Assembly (NCBI GenBank): GCA_001412365.1
Contig: LKUE01000126.1
Span: 1 to 10,794, forward strand
DNA: 10,794 bases
Reading direction: 5' to 3'
DNA from: Desulfuromonas sp. SDB
GTDB taxonomy: Bacteria; SDB-A
The translations under genes and the position numbers were made by a program. The notes beneath the pieces are model-generated. The model had not been told where the DNA came from. It ran no database searches and saw nothing but the letters and a program-made list of their open reading frames with translations. Within the stretch, counting starts at the first letter, position 1; each line of letters starts with the position of its first letter. Positions 1 to 5,573 of the stretch are shown here, piece after piece.

Positions 1-104
1 ACATTGGCTAAAAAATAAATATCCAGGGGCTTGGTTACCACCAAAGCGTCTAATCCCCGCTCTAGCAGCTTAGCCTTGATTTGATTAATCTTAGTAGCTA
101 CCAT
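1..104 (-). CDS. Probable Xaa-Pro peptidase (M24/creatinase family), N-terminal fragment, runs off the left edge
   Basis: Only the first 34 codons are in the window. They read M-V-A-T-K-I-N-Q-I-K-A-K-L-L-E-R-G-L-D-A, then L-V-V-T-K-P-L-D-I-Y-F-L-A-N. This is the typical opening of the creatinase-like N-terminal domain of aminopeptidase P/prolidase-type enzymes: a first helix with 'L..KGLDALLVT', then 'P.NI.YL.G/N'. In that family the metal-binding catalytic domain lies C-terminal, here outside the window. The ATG (104-102) has a strong AGGAGG about 9 bases upstream and overlaps the end of the SUMF1 lipoprotein gene by 7 bases (ATGGTAG), so translation is probably coupled to it. Such enzymes are cytosolic and cleave X-Pro bonds. 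The frame and start are seen directly. The family call rests on a short stretch and could be wrong in detail (PepP versus PepQ versus a creatinase-like protein). Confidence 0.65.
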   Translation of the reverse strand, partial: MVATKINQIKAKLLERGLDALVVTKPLDIYFLAN

Positions 105-955
105 TCAATCATCCCTCCTGGTTCCAGGTGAATTCTTATGGGCAAGCTATCCATATCCTGGGGAAGGTAAACACATCTGAAACCCAGATGAGGTGAGGGT
201 ATAGAGGGATAATGAATACCCCGGTAGGTTACTGAAGCCAAGTCTTTGGTATTCATATAGGAGCCCCCCCGGATAACTTTAACTATTGTTCCGAAGTATT
301 CGCTTTGAGCGCTACTTCCGGGATAGGAGTTGTACCAGCTAGAGGTCCATTCAGCGACATTCCCTGCCATATCATAAACTCCCCAGGGGCTTGCTCCGAA
401 TGAACCGTACCACCCGATTAACTGAGGAATATCAAACCGCTGTTCAGCACTGCGGCAGTATTGATCATTCCAATCATCTCCCCAGGGGAAGGTCCTTAAA
501 TCCACTCCCCGGGCAGCCTTTTCCCATTGCTGTTCAGAGGGAATTTGTTTACCCAGCCACTGTGCATAAGCCCGGGCATCTTCATAGGAAACCCACCTCA
601 CCGGTTCATAAAGCCTGTATTCCGGACAAATTCCTCCAGGCCAGTCTCGAGGTGCAGGATGGCCAGTGGCATTGCAGAACAACTGGTACTGATAACAAGT
701 TACCTCATATCTATCAATATAATATGCAGGTAAAAATACTTCATGGGTTGGGGATTCATCGGGAAAACTGTAGTCTGAACCCATTATAAAATAACCTTCG
801 GGGATTAAAACCATTTCCCAAATATCCAAATAAGTTTCAGTTATAATTTCAAAATCACTAAAACGGTGAATTCTATTTTTTCTGACGATAATTTCTTTGG
901 AGGTACAGGAAATTATCAACAAACAGGTAGTTAATATAATGTATAATTTTTTCAT
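98..955 (-). CDS. SUMF1/formylglycine-generating-enzyme-like domain lipoprotein, lacking the FGE cysteine pair
   Basis: The product is 285 residues from the chosen ATG at 955-953. An in-frame ATG 19 codons upstream lies inside the preceding gene. The start at 955 leaves a 13-base gap and gives a clean lipoprotein signal: M-K-K, a hydrophobic run, and lipobox L-I-I-S-C with Cys17 as the lipidated residue. Residues about 48-262 form one SUMF1 (FGE-sulfatase) fold. Its marks are M-V-L-I-P-E-G-Y-F-I-M-G-S, D-E-S-P-x-H-x-V, Y-x-I-D-R-Y-E-V-T, R-L/I-P-S-E-x-x-W-E-K-A-A-R-G, W-G-D, G-N-V-A-E-W (198-203), R-G-G-S (229-232) and G-F-R (258-260). True sulfatase-activating FGE has two catalytic cysteines just after R-G-G-S-W. 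Here that segment is Y-M-N-T-K-D-L-A-S with no Cys, so it is unlikely to make formylglycine. SUMF1 folds without the pair occur in structural and binding lipoproteins (for example GldK/GldJ of Bacteroidota). The lipid anchor implies an envelope role. Partner unknown. Confidence 0.88.
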   Translation of the reverse strand: MKKLYIILTTCLLIISCTSKEIIVRKNRIHRFSDFEIITETYLDIWEMVLIPEGYFIMGSDYSFPDESPTHEVFLPAYYIDRYEVTCYQYQLFCNATGHPAPRDWPGGICPEYRLYEPVRWVSYEDARAYAQWLGKQIPSEQQWEKAARGVDLRTFPWGDDWNDQYCRSAEQRFDIPQLIGWYGSFGASPWGVYDMAGNVAEWTSSWYNSYPGSSAQSEYFGTIVKVIRGGSYMNTKDLASVTYRGIHYPSIPSPHLGFRCVYLPQDMDSLPIRIHLEPGGMIEW

Positions 956-968
956 AAATATCTTTAAA

Positions 969-1754
969 TTAAGGAAATAAAGGTGCTCCGCAATTCTCAC
1001 AATACCATGCATCAGGCTGATTTTCAGCGCCGCATTTACTGCACTTTATTTTTGTTCCTTCTGTTTTCGGCTCCACATCTAAATTCACTTCGGAAGATTC
1101 AGAAGTTTTTTCTTGTTCAGGGGGTTGAAACACGCTGTCAAAAGTATCATCAAACTCTTCGGAAGGTTCTTCAGATGAATCTGCAAAACTTGGAATTAAT
1201 GAATCTTCTTCTTCAGTATTTTCCTGAGGGGGAACAGATTCTTCTTCTTCTTCAGATCCAATACCATCAAATAAAGGAGGAGGATGAAGTATATCTTGTT
1301 CTGTTTGAGATGCTGGTATTTCAATTTCAGGTTTGGAAACTGCTTCTTCAATCACCCGGCTAAGACTGTTTTTCATATTCTGGAGTTCAGTTATTTTTTT
1401 GGTAATTTCCTCTTTGCTTGATTGAAATTCAGACTGTTGAATTTGATAACTGCTTTCATCTAATTCACCCACCATATTGCGTAAATTAAGTTCCTCCAGC
1501 TTCTCTTCAATTCCATTGTATTCGTTTTTTAGCATATTTTGTTTCATATTAATTTCTTCTATCTTACCCTGGACATCAGTGGTCATGCCTTGAAGTTTAC
1601 TTTGCCAAACTGCAATCCGCTCTTGATAATCCTTTTTAACCCGTAGATATACATCTTCCTTTACTTCGTTTTTATGCTTTTCTACTTTCTCCAGAAGTTT
1701 TTTTAAACTATCAATCTGTGAAAGGATTTCATCAAAGCTGAGATCGCCTTCCAT
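969..1754 (-). CDS. Coiled-coil protein with acidic linker and C-terminal zinc ribbon, function unknown
   Basis: About 261 residues, with no signal peptide or membrane segment, so probably cytoplasmic. Two adjacent ATGs exist (1757 and 1754). The AAGGAG upstream sits 3 bases from the first and 6 from the second, so I favour 1754. There are three regions. Residues about 8-135 are Lys/Glu-rich, heptad-like and predicted coiled coil; they include a D-V-Y-L-R-V-K-K-D-Y-Q-E-R-I segment. Residues about 140-235 are a low-complexity Glu/Ser/Pro linker with a run of five Glu. The C-terminal end is a treble-clef/zinc-ribbon, C-S-K-C-G-A-E-N-x-x-x-x-x-Y-C-x-x-C-G-A-P-L, with four Cys in C-x2-C-x10-C-x2-C spacing. 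Such ribbons bind one zinc ion and commonly serve for protein or nucleic-acid contact. The gene lies 21 bases after holA and 13 before the lipoprotein gene. I do not recognise a named family, and no function should be assigned. Confidence 0.85.
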   Translation of the reverse strand: MEGDLSFDEILSQIDSLKKLLEKVEKHKNEVKEDVYLRVKKDYQERIAVWQSKLQGMTTDVQGKIEEINMKQNMLKNEYNGIEEKLEELNLRNMVGELDESSYQIQQSEFQSSKEEITKKITELQNMKNSLSRVIEEAVSKPEIEIPASQTEQDILHPPPLFDGIGSEEEEESVPPQENTEEEDSLIPSFADSSEEPSEEFDDTFDSVFQPPEQEKTSESSEVNLDVEPKTEGTKIKCSKCGAENQPDAWYCENCGAPLFP

Positions 1755-1775
1755 CATTTACTCCTTTTTTTTATT

Positions 1776-2819
1776 TTAAATAGCCATTATATCATTAATC
1801 AAGGTTAAAACAGCAAGTTTTTCTTGAATTTTTCCAAGTCGTATAGATATCATGGTTTTGTACATTAATTCCCTTGCCTTTTTAATATCAGTCTTACTCC
1901 AGTACCTGGTTTGGTAAGATAAGCGGTTGGCTAATTCCGGAGTGATGTAAACTCCCTGCTGAAGTAATTTTTTTTGAATAGCAAAACCATTTCCAAGCTC
2001 AATATGCGGTTTCACTGCATTTAACAAATTGAAGTATTTTGATAAAACCGCCAGGATTTCACCGGGGCGATGCCCCCAGTTTACCGCATTATCAAATGAG
2101 GCAAAGGAATCCTGATAATCGCGATTGGCAATATTATAGGATAAAATATCAATACTGTCCTGAGATGCCAGTATATCCGAAAGATTTAACCTGCCCCCAC
2201 TATCGGCAACAATTGATAGTTGTTCCATAAGCAGATTTAATTCAGCAGCGGTGGAGGGACCGTAAAGATCAATTTTGCTGATTTGATCAGAGGATAAGGT
2301 TAAGTTATAGGATTCAGTCAGCTTCTGAATAAAATCCTTCCGTTGATTGGGAAAAGGGTCCAGAAATATTGCAGTTTGTGAGATTTCAGATAAACATTTT
2401 ATTAAAGCGGGGGTTTTTCTGCTTTTTCTGAAGTTTTTACTTTCTCCTGAATCAGACAGGAAAACTACGCAATGAAGATCAGATGAGAATTCCAGGACAG
2501 GCAATTTATCTTGATAATTACGGTTTAACAATTTTTCAGTATTATAAACTAATATTATCTTTTTTTTTGAATCTACGGGGGGAGTGCTTATAGCTTCCAA
2601 TAACCTGGAAAATGCATCTTTTTCATCTGCCCAAATCAGTATACGGTCAAACTGATGAGTTTTAGGGTTGATTAAGTTGTCAAACAGGTAATTGGTTACC
2701 TTTTTTTTAGCGGAAAAATCGGATCCAAGCAGTAAATATCTTTTAAATACCCCAATATTTGAAATTTGATTTATTAATTGATGGGGATAAGTGAATATTG
2801 TACTGTATTCAGACTTCAT
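1776..2819 (-). CDS. holA: DNA polymerase III subunit delta (clamp loader)
   Basis: 347 residues, close to the usual ~340 of HolA. The delta subunit opens the beta sliding-clamp ring as part of the clamp-loader complex in the cytoplasm. It has the three-part delta layout. An N-terminal AAA+-like fold starts with Y-L-L-L-G-S-D (28-34) and has no P-loop Walker A, as expected for delta. A lid segment (about 155-215) contains the delta-typical E-L-N-L-L-M-E-Q-L followed by L-N-L-S-D-I. The C-terminal helical collar (about 220-347) holds the characteristic D-S-F-A-S-F-D-N-A-V-N-W-G, the P-G-E-I-L-A-V-L-S-K-Y-F segment, and the final A-R-E-L-M-Y...L-A-V-L-T-L-I helices. Conservation is low, as is usual for delta, so the call rests on layout and length. 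An in-frame TAA two codons upstream fixes the start at 2819. Only a weak AAGG lies immediately before the ATG. Confidence 0.85.
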   Translation of the reverse strand: MKSEYSTIFTYPHQLINQISNIGVFKRYLLLGSDFSAKKKVTNYLFDNLINPKTHQFDRILIWADEKDAFSRLLEAISTPPVDSKKKIILVYNTEKLLNRNYQDKLPVLEFSSDLHCVVFLSDSGESKNFRKSRKTPALIKCLSEISQTAIFLDPFPNQRKDFIQKLTESYNLTLSSDQISKIDLYGPSTAAELNLLMEQLSIVADSGGRLNLSDILASQDSIDILSYNIANRDYQDSFASFDNAVNWGHRPGEILAVLSKYFNLLNAVKPHIELGNGFAIQKKLLQQGVYITPELANRLSYQTRYWSKTDIKKARELMYKTMISIRLGKIQEKLAVLTLINDIMAI

Positions 2820-2825
2820 GCCTTA

Positions 2826-2855
2826 ATATTAATACTATTTAAACTAATTGGTCAA
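2826..2855 (-). promoter_or_regulatory. Possible promoter of the holA cluster
   Basis: On the minus strand TTGACC (2855-2850) resembles a -35 box. With an 18-base spacer it is followed by TAATAT (2831-2826), a 4/6 match to a -10 box. A TSS some 6-8 bases downstream would fall within a base or two of the holA ATG, giving an almost leaderless message. That would fit the poor ribosome site. In AT-rich DNA such matches arise easily, and read-through from the tRNA gene is an alternative source of transcription. Confidence 0.3.
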
Positions 2856-2874
2856 TAAAAGAATATTGAGGTTT

Positions 2875-2948
<74 letters not shown>

Positions 2949-2955
2949 AAATATT

Positions 2956-2961
2956 ATTATA
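2956..2961 (-). promoter_or_regulatory. Candidate -10 box for the tRNA-Pro gene
   Basis: A perfect TATAAT on the minus strand ends 7 bases before the first base of the tRNA. That is the spacing expected for a TSS at or next to the mature 5' end. No good -35 hexamer sits 16-18 bases upstream; the nearest, TTGAAT at 2977-2972, is only 10 bases away. The surrounding DNA is very AT-rich, so this is a suggestion only. Confidence 0.35.
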
Positions 2962-2995
2962 AAATTTATAAATTCAACCAGTTTATTTCTTTAAA

Positions 2996-3017
2996 TCTGC
3001 TGAATTAATTTAGCAGA
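2996..3017 (-). terminator. Weak hairpin after the protease gene, possible transcription end
   Basis: The six-base arms TCTGCT and AGCAGA are perfectly complementary around a 10-base AT-rich loop. They lie 19 bases past the protease stop and before the tRNA gene. On the minus strand the hairpin is followed by TTTAAAG rather than a run of T, so it is a poor intrinsic terminator and may only protect the 3' end. Confidence 0.25.
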
Positions 3018-3035
3018 ACAAATAATTTCCCGCCA

Positions 3036-5396
3036 CTACTTAGTTACAGCTAATTTATATACTGTAGAGCCGTAAGTTGTGGACAATCTCAGGAAATATG
3101 AACCGCTGGTTAATTTTGACCCATCTACATTAACCTGATGAGTACCTGAATTAAACCATCCTTCAGCAATATTCAGCTGTTCTCTTCCCACCAGATCGTA
3201 TAATTTCAAAGAAATATTTCCATCCACAGGGATAGAGAAATTTATCTGGTAGTTATTAATTCCACTGACAGGAGATGCCTGCAATACTAAATTGGAGCTT
3301 AAATTTGTTCCGATTTCTTCGGCAATACCCTGTTGATTACATACCACTGCTCCTACCGGCCAACCGTCATAAAAACCGTAATCACCAAGTTTTTCCCATC
3401 CGCCGGTATTAGTCCAAGCCCAGTCGCTCTTTCCGCTGTAATAAGAACCGGTATTAGCGGGAAAAGGAAAGACTCCGGATTCATAGGTAAATCCTACCAG
3501 CAGCCACATGTCCCCGCTGGCATTGACCGGTACATGATTTGTTCCCAGGTCAAATACATACCATTGGGAGTCGCCGGTCACTGTAAACGACATTTCTACT
3601 AAGGTATCACCGGGATTGGTAGAAGTGCTGTCTCCAAAGATATAGAATTTGGCATCGTTGGCTGGATTATTCCCTGCACCCAGCTGGAATATTATCTGTT
3701 CGATGTACTTGCCGCTGTGAGGACTTAATTCGGTGGGAGTAAATCTGGCTCCCATTCCCATCCATTCCGGGGGATCACCGTAGTTAAACCGGGTCTCCAC
3801 CACTCCCCAATCCCAGTAAGTAACCGTATCGCATGAGCCGGTGGAAGTGGTGTCAATGGTGAAAACTGCATCACTTAAATCATAAATAGAAGAGGGATGA
3901 CTATGATCGCGAACCCTGACCAGACATTGCGAGCTGGGAGTGTTGGGTATGGTCCAGGAGTAAGCATTGCTGCCGGTATTGGAGGTTAATTGAGTCCAGG
4001 TAGAACCATTGTTGGTACTGTAATGTACGTCAAAAGAACTGACATTGTTATCTGTCCAGGAAATGCTGTGAGATGAACCAACATACCAGGTTTCCCCTCC
4101 GTTGGGGGAGGTTACGGTGATGCTGGTATCCGGAGAACCGCCCTGCAAAGCTGCGTAGGCGTTTATTTTACCTGCACCCATCCACCCCTGGTTGTAGTAA
4201 TAACAACTGCTCATGGCATCTGCTGAGTTGTACAAGCGTTGAATAATCTGTGCATTACTCTCTCCGGGAAATTCGCATCTGATCAATGTCACCAATCCGG
4301 CGGTGAGGGGAGTAGACATTGAAGTTCCGTCCATGTACTGATAACTTCCGTAAGGTACGGTGGAGTACATATTTACTCCGGGAGCGGAAATATCAATCCA
4401 GGTTCCATAATTGGAAAAACTGGCTTTTTGGTTGTTGGAGGCAGTTGCCGCTACCGCTACGCAATTGCTGCCGGCGGCAGGATAGTAGGTGGTGGAAGTG
4501 TTGTAATTTCCGGCTGCAGCCAGACAAACTACATCGTAGTTGTTGTAGGCATCGTTGATTGCATTTTGCACTGAAGAATTCGGAGAAGTGCCGCAAGTCC
4601 AGCTCATGGAGATGGCATCGGCACCATTTTGACTGGCAAAGTAAATTCCCTGTACTGCCTCGGATATGTAATATGAACGTACCCCCATTAAACCGATGTT
4701 GAATCCTATGGAAGCAATTCCTATTGAGTTGTTGCTTCTCGCCGCTGCTAAACCTGAGCAATGGGTTCCATGGTTATCTCCGGAACTGGGAGGAGTGGGA
4801 TCATTGTCATTGTCCACATAGTCGTATCCGTTTACATAATTGCCGGTGAGATCAGCATGGTCTTTTTCACATCCGTCATCTACAATTGCGCAAATATGAC
4901 TGTGGTTTCCGGTTTGTATATCCCATGCCTGAGTAGCATTGATATTGGGCAGAAACCATTGAGAACTGTAGTAGGGATCATTAGGGGTTAGCAGGGGCTG
5001 CCAGGGATTGATGGTTATCCGTTCAAATTTTAATTTTAAATCCAACTCGGCATATTCAACCCAGGGACTGGCATTTAACTGGGAAATACTGTTAACTGCA
5101 CTTTGATCGTGGGCGGAGTGAAGTACATAGATCAAGTCGAGCTGGTAATCAACATTCCTGGAATGATCATATTCAGGAATGAGTTGATGATATTGGATAA
5201 AATTGTATTCAGATAAAATTTTATTTAAACCGGGATATGCGGAGACAACTTGATTTCCGGATAAACTCAGAATTTGTTCTCCTCTTAAATCACTTCTGAA
5301 CTTCACAATAACATTACCGGGATTATGTTCAGGAACAGCCAGTAATGCAGAAGTAAGGAAAACAATCAGTAAACCTAGAATTATACTCTTGTTCAT
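3036..5396 (-). CDS. Secreted subtilisin-like serine protease (S8) with Ig-like, jelly-roll-like and C-terminal sorting domains
   Basis: 786 residues from the ATG at 5396, chosen over one 9 codons upstream because GAGGAGG lies 5 bases before it and a standard signal peptide follows (hydrophobic core, cleavage after A-L-L-A, residue ~20). Residues ~25-125 look like a propeptide. The peptidase domain runs from P-N-D-P-Y-Y-S-S-Q-W (~138) to ~415. Its triad is Asp173 (I-V-D-D-G), His209 (N-H-G-T-H-C-S-G) and Ser359 (G-T-S-M-S-T-P), with oxyanion Asn297 (A-A-A-G-N), so it should be active. Residues ~425-515 form an Ig/Fn3-like domain (S-P-N-G-G-E-T-W ... I-S-W-T). Residues ~522-690 are Gly/Trp/Tyr-rich and look like a beta-sandwich. 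The last ~75 residues resemble the type A sorting domain of the type IX secretion system (I-S-L-K-L-Y-D-L-V-G-R-E ... L-T-S-G-S-Y-F-L-R-L ... Y-K-L-A-V-T-K). It is probably exported and surface-linked or released. The substrate is unknown. The gene appears monocistronic. Confidence 0.93.
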   Translation of the reverse strand: MNKSIILGLLIVFLTSALLAVPEHNPGNVIVKFRSDLRGEQILSLSGNQVVSAYPGLNKILSEYNFIQYHQLIPEYDHSRNVDYQLDLIYVLHSAHDQSAVNSISQLNASPWVEYAELDLKLKFERITINPWQPLLTPNDPYYSSQWFLPNINATQAWDIQTGNHSHICAIVDDGCEKDHADLTGNYVNGYDYVDNDNDPTPPSSGDNHGTHCSGLAAARSNNSIGIASIGFNIGLMGVRSYYISEAVQGIYFASQNGADAISMSWTCGTSPNSSVQNAINDAYNNYDVVCLAAAGNYNTSTTYYPAAGSNCVAVAATASNNQKASFSNYGTWIDISAPGVNMYSTVPYGSYQYMDGTSMSTPLTAGLVTLIRCEFPGESNAQIIQRLYNSADAMSSCYYYNQGWMGAGKINAYAALQGGSPDTSITVTSPNGGETWYVGSSHSISWTDNNVSSFDVHYSTNNGSTWTQLTSNTGSNAYSWTIPNTPSSQCLVRVRDHSHPSSIYDLSDAVFTIDTTSTGSCDTVTYWDWGVVETRFNYGDPPEWMGMGARFTPTELSPHSGKYIEQIIFQLGAGNNPANDAKFYIFGDSTSTNPGDTLVEMSFTVTGDSQWYVFDLGTNHVPVNASGDMWLLVGFTYESGVFPFPANTGSYYSGKSDWAWTNTGGWEKLGDYGFYDGWPVGAVVCNQQGIAEEIGTNLSSNLVLQASPVSGINNYQINFSIPVDGNISLKLYDLVGREQLNIAEGWFNSGTHQVNVDGSKLTSGSYFLRLSTTYGSTVYKLAVTK
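3042..3269 (-). other. C-terminal type IX-like sorting module of the protease
   Basis: The last ~75 codons match the general pattern of Por/type A C-terminal domains: an S-P-V-S-G start (where others have N-P-x-N-P), alternating strands, L-Y-D-L-V-G-R-E, a G-T-H-Q-V-N-V-D-G turn, L-x-S-G-x-Y-F-L-R-L, and a short basic-ended final strand. In Bacteroidota this module targets cargo through the type IX secretion system. Whether this organism has that system cannot be seen here. Confidence 0.65.
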
Positions 5397-5477
5397 TTTT
5401 CCTCCTCTGATTGGTTTTACCATTAAAAGATATTTTTCTAGTGTAATTTTCTCATCTAAATAAAATTAAGTGTAAAC

Positions 5478-5498
5478 TTACTTCAATGCTTGAAGTAA
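5478..5498. promoter_or_regulatory. Perfect 21-base palindrome in the divergent intergenic region, candidate operator
   Basis: The arms TTACTTCAA and TTGAAGTAA are exact reverse complements, separated by TGC. The site lies between the divergent protease and repeat-protein genes. It is 20 bases upstream of a plus-strand TTGACT. On the minus strand one arm contains TTGAAG, which could be a weak -35 with TTTATT (5464-5459) 16 bases on. Size and symmetry fit a dimeric helix-turn-helix regulator site. No regulator gene is in the window, and a role as a transcript hairpin cannot be excluded. Confidence 0.45.
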
Positions 5499-5517
5499 AA
5501 CAACATTTATTTCCAAT

Positions 5518-5544
5518 TTGACTTAGCTTGTATTAATTTATAAC
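5518..5544 (+). promoter_or_regulatory. Candidate promoter of the repeat-protein operon
   Basis: TTGACT (5518-5523, 5/6 match to a -35 box) is followed by TATAAC (5539-5544, 5/6 match to a -10 box) with a 15-base spacer, shorter than the usual 17. The position, about 30 bases before the first start codon, suits the operon beginning at 5574. It is the best pair I can see in this AT-rich stretch. Confidence 0.4.
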
Positions 5545-5573
5545 TTATTATTAATAATTTTAAAATACATTTT

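Noticed and set aside
391-789. Plus-strand open frame of 132 codons opposite the SUMF1 gene
   Set aside because: It lies wholly within a well-supported domain-bearing gene, has no ribosome site and gives a composition without recognisable motifs.
98-955. Functional sulfatase-activating formylglycine-generating enzyme
   Set aside because: The cysteine pair after R-G-G-S is absent and the protein is a lipoprotein with no sulfatase nearby.
956-1012. Longer 304-residue form of the SUMF1 lipoprotein
   Set aside because: It would overlap the previous gene by 44 bases and bury the lipoprotein signal 19 residues inside the protein. The start at 955 gives a normal signal.
983-1363. Plus-strand open frame of 126 codons opposite the coiled-coil gene
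   Set aside because: It is the complement of Glu-rich codons and so yields Leu/Phe-rich nonsense. No start signal.
2949-3035. tRNA-associated integration site or mobile element next to tRNA-Pro
   Set aside because: No integrase gene, no duplicated tRNA 3' end and no sudden change in composition were seen. Both sides look like ordinary chromosomal genes.
4393-4761. Minus-strand open frame of 122 codons within the protease gene
   Set aside because: It is in another frame of the peptidase domain. The Cys/His/Gln/Leu-rich product is a shadow, while the main frame carries the catalytic motifs.
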